Shown here: piece by piece, positions 1 through 7,778 of the stretch
Numbering within the stretch: the stretch's first letter is position 1
Layout: every line of letters starts with the position of its first letter
Source of the DNA: Dehalococcoidia bacterium
GTDB taxonomy: Bacteria; Chloroflexota; Dehalococcoidia; Lucifugimonadales; Lucifugimonadaceae
Assembly (NCBI GenBank): GCA_002700125.1
Contig: PACM01000023.1
Span: 1 to 11,320, forward strand
DNA: 11,320 nucleotides
Direction of reading: 5' to 3'
Notes under the pieces: generated by a model
Told to the model about the DNA's origin: nothing
The model's input: only the letters and a program-made list of their open reading frames with translations
Database searches by the model: none
Program-made: the position numbers and the translations under genes

Positions 1-1838
1 CTTAATTTTCCACTTTTAGTCCTCGGAATATCAGGTGCTTGTATAATCAATTTAGGTACGTGGTTAGAAGTTGTATTTTTCTTGATGTGCCTTTTGTATT
101 TTTTAATTAAATTTGAGTCCAATAATTTATCTTTAGACAATTTAACAAACAAAATGATTCTTTGGTCATTTTTTTGTTCATGTGAAACTACAAGGCTATC
201 TAATATCTCATCAAATTGTTGAATTTGTCGATATATTTCACTAGTACCTATTCGTATTCCTCTGGGATTTAAGGTTGTATCTGATCGACCAAATATTTTT
301 ATGCCAAAATTATTTGTCTGTTCTGCAAAATCACCATGATGCCAAATATTTTTATATTTAGAATAATAACTTTCAAAGTATTTCTCATTATTTTGATCAT
401 TCCAGAAACCAATCGGCTGGCTAGGAAAATTATTTTTACAAACTAACTCTCCTTGAATATTTTTTACAGATTCGCCTTCTTCATTAAGTACATCGATTGC
501 CATCCCAAGCCCCTTCACTTGAATCTCTCCAGGCCAAACTGACATATTTGGATTACCTTGGACAAAACATCCGACGATATCAGTCCCACCACTAATTGAT
601 GCTAGATGAACATCTTCTTTTATTTGACTATAAACATAATAAAAACTTTCTTCTGAAAGTGGAGAACCTGTAGAAGATATTGTCTTTAACGACTTTAATG
701 AATGAGTCTTCATAGGATTCAATTTTAATTTCTCTAAAGCTTGAATATATATTGAACTAGTTCCCCAAAAGGTGATCTTTTCTTTATCTATTAGATCAAA
801 AATAAATTTAGGTCTTGGGCTAAATAATCCACCATCAAATAATATTATAGACGCCTCTGATGCTAAACAAGAAACTAGCCAATTCCACATCATCCACCCT
901 GTTGAAGTATTATAAATAACTTTGTCTCCAGGCTGAATATCACAATGCAATTTGTGCTCTTTTAAGTGCTGAATAAGTGTTCCTCCAATTCCGTGCATAA
1001 TAGATTTAGGAGGACCAGTAGTTCCACTAGAAAATAAGATATATAGGGCATGATTAAAATTGAATCTATTCCATTGAGTTGAATATTTCTCTTTTAATAA
1101 ATCATCGAAACTGATTGAATTCTCGAAATTATCCAAATCACTCGTGTCGTCAGGAATATAATCAGAGACTATAACTTTTTCAATGCTAGGGATCTGTGAA
1201 ACTATTTCATTAACTCTTACATATAAATCTTCGAACTCACCATTTTGTAATAACCGATCGCTGGTAAATAGTATTTTCGGAGATATCTGTTTAAATCTGT
1301 CTACAGTAGCTTGCACCCCAAAGTCAGGAGAACAACTTGACCAAATAGCTCCTACATTTGCAGCGGCTAGGGTAGCAATCACTCCTTCAGGAATGTTAGA
1401 TAAATATCCTACGACCCTATCGCCTTTTTTTACGTTATTCCTTGTTAAAAAACTTGAAACGCACTGCACTTGATGAATTATTTCAGGTAAATCTAACTCT
1501 CTTCTAAACTTATCCTCAGCCCAAAAAATTATGCTACTATCAACTTTTCTTGGTCTTAAAATATTCTCAGAAAAACTGATTGTGGCGTCTGAAAAAAATC
1601 TAGATTTAGTCGGATTTTCATCTTTTTCTAATACTGTTGAGTCATTTTTGTCCCCTATTACTCTTGAGTAATCCCAGAATGATGACCAAAACTCTTCTGG
1701 CTTGTCTATTGACCAACGCCAAAGTGAATTATAGTCAATGAATTTATACCCAAACCTGCTTTCTATAAATTCTGAGAACTCAGTGATAATAGAATTTAAC
1801 GACCGTTCTTTTGTTGGTGTCCACAGAGGATTATGCAA
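1..1838 (-). CDS. Acetoacetyl-CoA synthetase (acetoacetate-CoA ligase), C-terminus cut by window edge
   Basis: This ANL-superfamily ligase should convert acetoacetate, ATP and CoA to acetoacetyl-CoA in the cytoplasm. I translated 612 codons by hand. They start PLWTP after three residues, as is usual for acetoacetyl-CoA synthetases. They contain the ATP-binding TTGPPKSIMHG (about residues 273-283), STGWMMWNW (312-320), SGGTDI (416-421), the HGDF hinge region (501-504), GRSDTTLNPRG (517-527) and IPRTKSGK with the adenylation lysine near residue 611. The family is usually about 650 residues, so roughly 40 are missing beyond position 1. The start is TTG at 1838-1836: an in-frame TAA lies directly upstream, no ATG precedes PLWTP, and GGTGGA sits 4 nt before it. 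The start overlaps the end of the dehydrogenase gene by 8 nt, so translation is probably coupled. Family assignment is firm; the physiological substrate is inferred from the family. Confidence 0.95.
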   Translation of the reverse strand, partial: MHNPLWTPTKERSLNSIITEFSEFIESRFGYKFIDYNSLWRWSIDKPEEFWSSFWDYSRVIGDKNDSTVLEKDENPTKSRFFSDATISFSENILRPRKVDSSIIFWAEDKFRRELDLPEIIHQVQCVSSFLTRNNVKKGDRVVGYLSNIPEGVIATLAAANVGAIWSSCSPDFGVQATVDRFKQISPKILFTSDRLLQNGEFEDLYVRVNEIVSQIPSIEKVIVSDYIPDDTSDLDNFENSISFDDLLKEKYSTQWNRFNFNHALYILFSSGTTGPPKSIMHGIGGTLIQHLKEHKLHCDIQPGDKVIYNTSTGWMMWNWLVSCLASEASIILFDGGLFSPRPKFIFDLIDKEKITFWGTSSIYIQALEKLKLNPMKTHSLKSLKTISSTGSPLSEESFYYVYSQIKEDVHLASISGGTDIVGCFVQGNPNMSVWPGEIQVKGLGMAIDVLNEEGESVKNIQGELVCKNNFPSQPIGFWNDQNNEKYFESYYSKYKNIWHHGDFAEQTNNFGIKIFGRSDTTLNPRGIRIGTSEIYRQIQQFDEILDSLVVSHEQKNDQRIILFVKLSKDKLLDSNLIKKYKRHIKKNTTSNHVPKLIIQAPDIPRTKSGKL

Positions 1839-2664
1839 TTAGTCCACCAGAAACGTTGAGCGAAGCTCCTGTCACAAAGGAAGATTCTTCTGAGCTTAAA
1901 AATGCAACCATTTTTGCAATATCTTCCGGGGCTGCATATCTGCCTAACGGAATCATAGATTCAACATTAGACAAGTGAAGATCTCTTTTTTGTTCGTGGG
2001 ACAAATCGTTTTCGTATAGTTGTTCAACATACACGTCCACTCGTTCTGTATCAACCCAACTAGGACATATTGAATTGACGTTAATATTATACTTTGCAAG
2101 GTCAAGTGCGATCGACTCTGTTAATCTTATAACACCACCTTTTGATGCGCAGTAAGCTCCAAATGTGGCAGAACCTTTCTTGCCTGCAATAGATGCAATA
2201 TTAATGATTTTTCCACCTTCCTTTTGAGCAATAAGTTCTTTTGCAAACAATTTGGAGAAGAGAAAAACTCCCTTCAAGTTAATATCTATCACTCTGTCCC
2301 AATCTTCTTCTTCAAGATCTACTATTGAGACTCTATCCTTACTAGCGGCAGCACCAGCATTATTAACTAAAATGTCTACCCTATTGAAAATATTTAGCGC
2401 CTTATCAATTGCATTTTCTATACTAGAAGCATCAGTGACATCTACCAATAATTTGGCAGCCTCACCCCCTCTTGAGGTGATTTCTTCAACTACTGAGGAG
2501 AGTCCCTCCCAGTCTCCATCCGAATAGGGTACTTCTACAATATCGGTAACGATTATCTTAGCGCCTTCTTGAGCAAGCCGATCTGCGACTGCTCTACCAA
2601 TTCCATTTTTTCCTCCTGCCCCGGTAACTATTGCCACTTTGTCTTTCAAGTTATACATAGTCAT
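1831..2664 (-). CDS. Short-chain dehydrogenase/reductase (SDR), classical NAD(H)-type
   Basis: A 277-residue classical SDR, an NAD(P)-dependent alcohol/ketone oxidoreductase. Visible motifs are the Rossmann glycine motif TGAGGKNGIG (14-23), an acidic Asp41 at the end of the second strand (favouring NAD over NADP), NNAG (101-104), the catalytic Asn129, Ser158, and Tyr171 with Lys175 in YCASK. The C-terminus NVSGGLIA is typical. The ATG lies within ATGA, overlapping the stop of the upstream decarboxylase-like gene by 4 bp, and the end overlaps the synthetase start by 8 bp, so the three genes form one tightly coupled operon. A second in-frame ATG two codons later is an alternative start. Substrate is unknown. 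Next to an acetoacetyl-CoA synthetase, a 3-hydroxybutyrate-type or other beta-hydroxy substrate oxidised to a beta-keto acid is plausible but only inferred. Confidence 0.93.
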   Translation of the reverse strand: MTMYNLKDKVAIVTGAGGKNGIGRAVADRLAQEGAKIIVTDIVEVPYSDGDWEGLSSVVEEITSRGGEAAKLLVDVTDASSIENAIDKALNIFNRVDILVNNAGAAASKDRVSIVDLEEEDWDRVIDINLKGVFLFSKLFAKELIAQKEGGKIINIASIAGKKGSATFGAYCASKGGVIRLTESIALDLAKYNINVNSICPSWVDTERVDVYVEQLYENDLSHEQKRDLHLSNVESMIPLGRYAAPEDIAKMVAFLSSEESSFVTGASLNVSGGLIA

Positions 2665-3515
2665 TGGAGGGCCCTTTGGTCGCCGAGATCTTTAGCGCCT
2701 ACAGTCTCAGTTACAGTCGCTTTAAAATATTTAATTTTTTCCAACCCTTCAAAAGCATTTATGATCGTATACTGCGTAGGCATATCTTCCCATCTAGCTT
2801 TATGGAAGTTAATCTCTCCATCACCATATGCAACACTAGTTACAATTCTATTTGGCGTTGCTTCCGGTGTAAGTACTGCGTAGGCAACATCTTCTTCACC
2901 CCAAGACCCTGGATACCCGCCTGTTTTGGGAATGTACTTATAATGAAGTACACCCTTTAGATATTGGTCTTCACTCTCTACTTCCTCAGTTTTTTGAGGA
3001 ATTTCTCCAGGCGTAAGATTACTCACTTTTAAACTCATAAAGTTAAAATCCATCCAGCTTGCGGTACATTCGACCTTATCTTTAAATATCTTCGGCTCCG
3101 GCAATTTACAATAGATTTTAGAGAAACCCAATTCTTCTCGACCAGTTAAAATTGGGTCCGTTAAGTTCTCCCATAGTACTAACAAAAAGTTCCCTCTTGC
3201 TTCATCTTTTTCACCTACAAATTTGACTGGAAAACTTACACCGAGTGTATTGTAACCTCTACCAGCTAACCATTCTATTTCTTTAAGGTAACTTGCAGTA
3301 ACAGTTACTATTGGTTCCTTAAAAAGAGAAAAGTTTGGCGGCAAAAATGATTCAAGTTGTTGAGGGTTAGTTAAAAAACTTACAGAAATAGATTTTGCTT
3401 TTGGATTATCCTTGCATTCGAATTTTCTTCCGTCAGGACCTTGCCTTGGACCGAGGCCTGGGCCAAAATGAGTTGGCATTCGATAGATCTTACCTTTTTC
3501 AAAGCCGTATGACAT
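2661..3515 (-). CDS. Acetoacetate decarboxylase-superfamily protein with an altered active site
   Basis: A 284-residue member of the acetoacetate decarboxylase (ADC) superfamily; the clostridial enzyme is about 244 residues. The core is recognisable: a PLPPNF-like segment (58-62), the GYNTLGVSFPV strand (87-97), and GREELGFSK (125-133), in which Lys133 aligns with the Schiff-base lysine of clostridial ADC. Compared with that enzyme as I remember it, the second lysine of the Lys-Lys pair is Ile134, and the position of the catalytic glutamate appears to be Thr90. True acetoacetate decarboxylation is therefore doubtful; ADC-like relatives that perform other imine-based lyase, hydratase or hydrolase reactions are a better model. 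It is the first gene of the leftward operon. Start: ATG with AGGAGA 9 nt upstream (3525-3530). No signal peptide, so cytoplasmic. Family confidence is high, reaction unknown. Confidence 0.88.
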   Translation of the reverse strand: MSYGFEKGKIYRMPTHFGPGLGPRQGPDGRKFECKDNPKAKSISVSFLTNPQQLESFLPPNFSLFKEPIVTVTASYLKEIEWLAGRGYNTLGVSFPVKFVGEKDEARGNFLLVLWENLTDPILTGREELGFSKIYCKLPEPKIFKDKVECTASWMDFNFMSLKVSNLTPGEIPQKTEEVESEDQYLKGVLHYKYIPKTGGYPGSWGEEDVAYAVLTPEATPNRIVTSVAYGDGEINFHKARWEDMPTQYTIINAFEGLEKIKYFKATVTETVGAKDLGDQRALQ

Positions 3516-3524
3516 TTGAATATA

Positions 3525-3530
3525 TCTCCT
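3525..3530 (-). promoter_or_regulatory. Ribosome binding site of the ADC-like gene
   Basis: AGGAGA on the minus strand, 9 nt before the ATG at 3515. It supports this start over the longer readings possible in other frames. Confidence 0.7.
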
Positions 3531-3559
3531 ATTGATTTAGACTTAACGAAATAAATAGT

Positions 3560-3565
3560 AGGGAG
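3560..3565 (+). promoter_or_regulatory. Ribosome binding site of the ThDP-enzyme gene
   Basis: AGGGAG, 5 nt before the ATG at 3571. A clear Shine-Dalgarno sequence, unlike the genes in the right part of the window. Confidence 0.7.
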
Positions 3566-3570
3566 CAATT

Positions 3571-5247
3571 ATGAATGGGTCAAGATTTATTTCCAATTTT
3601 TTCAAAGCTTATGATGTTTCTCATTTATTTTTTATTCCTGTCATTTTGCCTAAATCTTTAGCCGAAATAGATAAAAATACAAATATTAAAAGAGTAATGA
3701 CTCATAGTGAGAAAGCTGCAGTATATATGGCTGACGGATATGCTAGAGCAAGCGGCAAGCCTGGCATTTGTATGGCTCAAAAAGTTGGAGCTGCAAATAT
3801 AGCAGCTGGACTTAAAGATGCCTTCCTAGCGTGCTCCCCGGTGATTGCTATAACAGGCGGGCCTTCTTTAGGTTCAAGAAATAGAAATACTTACCAAGAA
3901 ATTGATGATTTATCAATGTTTAAAAGTGTTACGAAGTCAAGTATAAGAATAGATGATGTTAGTCAGATGGCAGAGAGTTTAAGGCAAGCATTCAGAGTTT
4001 CAACAACCGGAAAACCCGGACCTTCACACATCGAAATTCCAGGACAAACAGGTGAAGAAATAGAAGATAATGATGTAAATGAAGATTTGATAATAGAAAA
4101 AGAATTCACTAAATTCCCAGCATATAGAATGACTCCAGCAGAAACCATTATTGAGAAGGCTGCCAATAAATTAGCGGACGCAAAAAAACCAATAATAGTT
4201 GCAGGAGGAGGTGCTAGATCGTCAGGTGCAGGAAAAGAATTAATTGCATTTGCAGAAAAATATTCAATACCTGTAGCCACGTCTCTGAATGGTAAAGATG
4301 TATTCCCAGGAAACCACAAACTAGCAGTAGGCATACCTGGATTGTACTCAAATACATCTGCAAACAAGGCAATATTGTCTTCGGACTTGGTCTTCTTCAT
4401 TGGTAGCCAAACTGGCAGTCAGTTAACTCTAGACTGGAAAATTCCAAAGACTGGATCCAAAGTTATGCAGCTCGACATAGATCCTTCTGAAATAGGCAAG
4501 CACTATCCTGTTGAAGTTGGAATGGTTGGTGACGCAAGAACTACTCTAGAAATATTGAATCAAAAAATGAAAAGGGTCAACAACCTCTCAAAAGATTCAT
4601 GGTTAAACGAAATTTCAAAATTTAATTCTGATTGGAAAAAAGAAATTGCTGATCATTCAATTTCTGAAAATGTACCTATTCGTCCTGAGAGACTTTGTAA
4701 GGAAATTACTAATATGTTGCCGGATAATTCCATTGTAGTATCAGACACTGGTCATTCTGGAATTTGGAGTGGAACTATGATTGAGCTCAATGGAAATTCT
4801 CAAGACTACTTAAGGGCTGCAGGATCTCTTGGCTGGGGACTCCCTGCAACTATTGGAGCAAAGGCAGCTTGTCCTGAAAGACCTGTAATTGGGTTTACAG
4901 GAGACGGAGGATTTTGGTATCACATGAGTGAAATTGAAACAGCAGTACGATGGAATATAAACGCTGTAATTGTTGTTAACAATAACAGCTCTCTAAATCA
5001 GGAGATTGGAGTAAACGCTCGGGCTTATGGCGGTAAGCTAACCCATAATCATGGAGATCTTTGGAAATTTACCGAAGTGAATTTTAAAAATGTTGCAGAA
5101 AGTATGGGAGCAAAAGGGTTAAGAGTAGAAAATCCTAAAAATTTATCTTTGGCGTTTGAAGAAGCATTTAGTTCTAATCAAACATGCGTAATAGATGTTG
5201 TCACTGATCAACTCGCATTTCCCCCTAAGCCGTGGACCGGAGAATAA
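3571..5247 (+). CDS. Thiamine diphosphate-dependent enzyme, acetolactate synthase-like
   Basis: A 558-residue enzyme of the acetolactate synthase/pyruvate oxidase type with all three domains: N-terminal pyrimidine-binding (about 1-165), central (about 194-325, with LDIDPSEIGK at 301-310 and VGD at 319-321) and C-terminal pyrophosphate-binding (about 388-545). The cofactor-activating glutamate is Glu47 in THSEKAA. The metal/diphosphate motif is GDGG (444-447) with asparagines at 470-472, the GDG-X(~25)-N spacing. Family members cleave or join carbon-carbon bonds next to a carbonyl (2-keto acids, 1,2-diketones, acyl-CoAs). The specific reaction cannot be read from the motifs. No small regulatory subunit (IlvN) or ilvC neighbour is present, so a biosynthetic acetohydroxyacid synthase is unlikely. 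It heads the rightward operon and precedes an SDR by 6 nt, which argues for a catabolic lyase or decarboxylase role; this is inference. Confidence 0.93.
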   Translation: MNGSRFISNFFKAYDVSHLFFIPVILPKSLAEIDKNTNIKRVMTHSEKAAVYMADGYARASGKPGICMAQKVGAANIAAGLKDAFLACSPVIAITGGPSLGSRNRNTYQEIDDLSMFKSVTKSSIRIDDVSQMAESLRQAFRVSTTGKPGPSHIEIPGQTGEEIEDNDVNEDLIIEKEFTKFPAYRMTPAETIIEKAANKLADAKKPIIVAGGGARSSGAGKELIAFAEKYSIPVATSLNGKDVFPGNHKLAVGIPGLYSNTSANKAILSSDLVFFIGSQTGSQLTLDWKIPKTGSKVMQLDIDPSEIGKHYPVEVGMVGDARTTLEILNQKMKRVNNLSKDSWLNEISKFNSDWKKEIADHSISENVPIRPERLCKEITNMLPDNSIVVSDTGHSGIWSGTMIELNGNSQDYLRAAGSLGWGLPATIGAKAACPERPVIGFTGDGGFWYHMSEIETAVRWNINAVIVVNNNSSLNQEIGVNARAYGGKLTHNHGDLWKFTEVNFKNVAESMGAKGLRVENPKNLSLAFEEAFSSNQTCVIDVVTDQLAFPPKPWTGE

Positions 5248-5253
5248 ATAACA

Positions 5254-6063
5254 ATGGCTGATAGATTAAAAAATAAAATAGCGATAATTACAGGAGCTGG
5301 TACACGTGGTGAAATTACAGGAATTGGTCAGGCGTCTGCCGTATTGATGGCAAAAGAAGGAGCAAAAATTTTAATCAACGATATTGATGTCAAGAGAGCA
5401 AAATCAACTTTGGAGCAAGTTAAAAGTGAGGGAGGCGAAGGAGTAGTTTTTATTGCAGATTGCACTAAAGAAAATGGATGTAAAGCAATTGTAGACAAAT
5501 GCAAGAAACACTTTGGTTCAATTGATATTCTTTTCAATAATGTTGGAGGAATAGGCAGTGGTATGGTTACTGAAATAGATGAAAAAAGTTGGCTAAATTC
5601 TATCGATTATAATCTTAAAAGTGCAGTTATGATGTCCAAACACGTGGTGCCTATAATGTCTGAGTCAATGGGGGGTTCTATAATAAATCTTTCATCTATA
5701 GATGCAATAAGAGCTGGTGCAACTCGCAATGTTCCATACTCTGTGGCGAAGGCCGGAGTATCCCATTTAACAAGACTTATGGCAGTTCACCATGGCAGAG
5801 AAAATATTCGAGTCAACTGCCTAGCTCCTGGACACGTATATGGATCCTTTCCTAATCTACGCGGAAAAATGACTGAAGAATTAAGAGAATTGAGGAGAAA
5901 AACTGGTCCATTGGGTTCAGAGGGGACCCCTTGGGATGTTGCTTGGGCAGTGGTTTTTCTAGCTAGTGAAGAATCAAGATGGATCTCGGGTACTGTTATT
6001 CCTGTAGACGCAGGTGTACATGCAGCATCGCCATTATCTGTATGGGACAACCTTAACGAATAA
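5254..6063 (+). CDS. Short-chain dehydrogenase/reductase (SDR), second copy
   Basis: A 269-residue classical SDR. Seen: an extended glycine motif TGAGTRGEITGIG (13-25), with inserted residues relative to TGxxxGIG, Asp43 in LINDID (favouring NAD), NNVG (95-98), Asn120, Ser148, and Tyr162 with Lys166 in YSVAK. The ending (WISGTVIPVDAGVHA) is typical of the family. It lies 6 nt after the ThDP enzyme stop, with GGAGA 10 nt upstream of its ATG inside the end of that gene, and 10 nt before the exporter, so it is co-transcribed. It differs clearly in sequence from the SDR at 1831-2664, so the two probably act at different steps and are not a recent duplication. Substrate is unknown; it probably oxidises or reduces the substrate or product of the adjacent ThDP enzyme. 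Confidence 0.93.
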   Translation: MADRLKNKIAIITGAGTRGEITGIGQASAVLMAKEGAKILINDIDVKRAKSTLEQVKSEGGEGVVFIADCTKENGCKAIVDKCKKHFGSIDILFNNVGGIGSGMVTEIDEKSWLNSIDYNLKSAVMMSKHVVPIMSESMGGSIINLSSIDAIRAGATRNVPYSVAKAGVSHLTRLMAVHHGRENIRVNCLAPGHVYGSFPNLRGKMTEELRELRRKTGPLGSEGTPWDVAWAVVFLASEESRWISGTVIPVDAGVHAASPLSVWDNLNE

Positions 6064-6073
6064 GTAAGAATTT

Positions 6074-7489
6074 ATGCAGTATAAATGGAAAGTTTTTTTA
6101 GTTATTGCATTGTCTTTGTTTGTAATGGTCATGGATGCATCAGCAATAAATGTAGTTCTTCCACAAATAGCTGAAGATTTTAAAGTAAGTCTTGGAACTG
6201 TATCATGGGTTACCATCATTGCAGGCTTAGCTATAAGCAGTACTCTTCTTCCTTTAGGAAAATTAGCTGACCTTGCAGGAAGAAGAAAAATGCAAATTAT
6301 TGGCATGGCTCTTTTTGGAATAGGTTCATTGATTTGTTTTTTCTCGTCTAATATTTCAATTTTAATTTCTGGTAGGGTGGTTGGTTCAATAGGAGCCTCC
6401 ATGCTCCAAGCAGTAACAATGGCAATAGTACTCGCAGTTTTTCCAGACAATGAAAAAGGTAGAGGGTTAGGAATGATTACTTTTGCTGTTGGGATTGGAG
6501 GCATAGCTGGACCTTTAATTGGGAGTCAAATTTCAGAACTTATTGGGTGGAGATACATATTTCTAATAATGTTTTTTCCAACAATCATAGGCCTTTCTCT
6601 TGCAAATTTTGTTCTTCAAGACAACCTAATCGGATCATCAAAAAAAGAAGGGATAAACTATGACTTTAAAGGGGCCATTTATTCTGCCTTATTCATAATA
6701 ATCATAATAATAAATATATCTAACCCTTTTAATATTGCTTATTCATCAATTTTGTATTGGGCCATCTGGGCTATTTGTATATCCTTTATGATTCTATTCA
6801 TAAGATCTCAGAAAAATAATCCAGAACCATTGTTTAACCTCGAATTATTTTCTAACTGGAGATTTTCTTTTGCTACAACAGCAAGATTGTTCGGGTTTAT
6901 ATCTAACGGACCTTTCTGGTTTCTAATACCTTTCTACGCAACAATTGTCCTTAAATATAGTATTAGTTTAACGGGAATATTAATTTTTCTAAATGCAACA
7001 GGAATGTCCCTGGCTGGAGCTTTTGGAGGGAGGTTATCAGATAAATTTGGAACGCTTAAATTCATCGTTAGCGGGTTATCATTGCTGACGATTACGTGGA
7101 TATTATTCATATTTACCAGCAAAGAAACTCCTTTGATTATTATATTATCTATCGGTTTCTTGAACGGTATTTCCAATGGATTATGGATGGCTCCAAATAC
7201 TAGTGAAACACTTGAAAAAATTCCTAAAATTTACCAAGGTCTGATAAGTGCATTCAATGCTTTAATAAGAAATGTCGGAAGTGTCTTTGGTATATCTATC
7301 TCAACTACCCTAATTACATACATATTAATTTCCAATGGACTTAATATTCAAATAGGTGAGTTTAAAAATCGAACGGATGCAGAGTTATTAGTATTAGCCA
7401 ATGCAATGAATTACTCATTCGTACTTTCTGCATTCTTTAGCATATTTGCTATAGTACTCAGCATTACTGGCAGAATAAGAAGTAATTGA
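6074..7489 (+). CDS. Major facilitator superfamily transporter, DHA2 (14-helix) type
   Basis: A 471-residue inner-membrane transporter; I count about 14 hydrophobic segments, as in the drug:H+ antiporter-2 family (EmrB/QacA type). Family signatures are present: MDASAINVVLP in helix 1 (20-30, the usual LDxTIVNVALP), motif A GKLADLAGRRK (62-72), an Arg-Gly loop motif near 100-105, and an antiporter motif C resembling GIGGIAGPLIG (141-150). Known members export drugs, dyes or organic acids with proton exchange. It follows the SDR by 10 nt with only a weak purine-rich site upstream, and its stop lies next to the start of the following small gene. Its place in the catabolic operon suggests it moves the pathway substrate or a toxic intermediate; direction and substrate are inferred, not seen. 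Confidence 0.92.
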   Translation: MQYKWKVFLVIALSLFVMVMDASAINVVLPQIAEDFKVSLGTVSWVTIIAGLAISSTLLPLGKLADLAGRRKMQIIGMALFGIGSLICFFSSNISILISGRVVGSIGASMLQAVTMAIVLAVFPDNEKGRGLGMITFAVGIGGIAGPLIGSQISELIGWRYIFLIMFFPTIIGLSLANFVLQDNLIGSSKKEGINYDFKGAIYSALFIIIIIINISNPFNIAYSSILYWAIWAICISFMILFIRSQKNNPEPLFNLELFSNWRFSFATTARLFGFISNGPFWFLIPFYATIVLKYSISLTGILIFLNATGMSLAGAFGGRLSDKFGTLKFIVSGLSLLTITWILFIFTSKETPLIIILSIGFLNGISNGLWMAPNTSETLEKIPKIYQGLISAFNALIRNVGSVFGISISTTLITYILISNGLNIQIGEFKNRTDAELLVLANAMNYSFVLSAFFSIFAIVLSITGRIRSN

Positions 7490-7491
7490 AT

Positions 7492-7740
7492 ATGGATTTT
7501 ATTTATAACGAATATCTATGGGCTGTTGGTCATTTCTTGTTATGGCTAATCATTGGAAGATTTATTTTCAAAAATTGGTTTCTGTTTTTTTTCATTTCTA
7601 TTGGATGGGAAGTATTTGAGTACTTACTACCTTATGAAATCGCCAAAGAAACTTTAACTAATAGATTAAGTGATGTGCTTATAAACTTTGTTGGCTTCTA
7701 TATAGGTATTCAGATAAGAAAAAGAAATAAAGCCCAATAA
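7492..7740 (+). CDS. Small membrane protein, unknown function (VanZ/DUF2585-like pattern)
   Basis: An 82-residue protein with about three membrane segments: YLWAVGHFLLWLIIGRFIF, a second from FKNWF to ISIGW, and DVLINFVGFYIGIQI, followed by a basic tail RKRNK. The layout GH...WE.FEY...D..N..G...G resembles small VanZ- or DUF2585-type membrane proteins, but I do not recognise the family with certainty. The ATG at 7492 is 2 nt after the exporter stop; a TTG at 7486 in the same frame, overlapping that stop, would add two residues. It is very likely co-translated with the exporter and may be an accessory subunit or an unrelated hitch-hiker. It ends the rightward operon; the next gene is convergent, 38 bp away, with no obvious terminator hairpin between. 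Confidence 0.75.
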   Translation: MDFIYNEYLWAVGHFLLWLIIGRFIFKNWFLFFFISIGWEVFEYLLPYEIAKETLTNRLSDVLINFVGFYIGIQIRKRNKAQ

Positions 7741-7778
7741 ATCGTTAGATTCACTTCATAAAGCTGACAGTGATTATT

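Larger units (their letters stand above)
3516..3570. promoter_or_regulatory. Divergent promoter region between the two metabolic operons
   Basis: These 55 bp separate the leftward ADC-SDR-synthetase operon from the rightward ThDP enzyme-SDR-exporter operon and must hold, or lie next to, the promoters of both. It is very AT-rich. I could not pick a convincing -35/-10 pair for either direction (TTGATT at 3532-3537 with ATAGTA 17 bp on is a weak rightward candidate). No clear operator palindrome and no regulator gene are visible nearby. The shared region suggests co-regulation of the two operons. Confidence 0.55.

Noticed and set aside
1183-1473. Plus-strand open frame of 96 codons
   Set aside because: It lies wholly inside the acetoacetyl-CoA synthetase on the other strand, whose motifs are unmistakable.
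2252-2960. Three plus-strand open frames opposite the SDR and ADC-like genes
   Set aside because: Low-complexity Ser/Thr-rich shadows of well-supported minus-strand genes.
3963-4400. Minus-strand open frame of 145 codons
   Set aside because: Antisense to the ThDP enzyme; no recognisable domain or start site.
6034-6504. Minus-strand open frame of 156 codons
   Set aside because: Antisense to the helix 1-5 region of the DHA2 exporter, whose motifs define the true frame.
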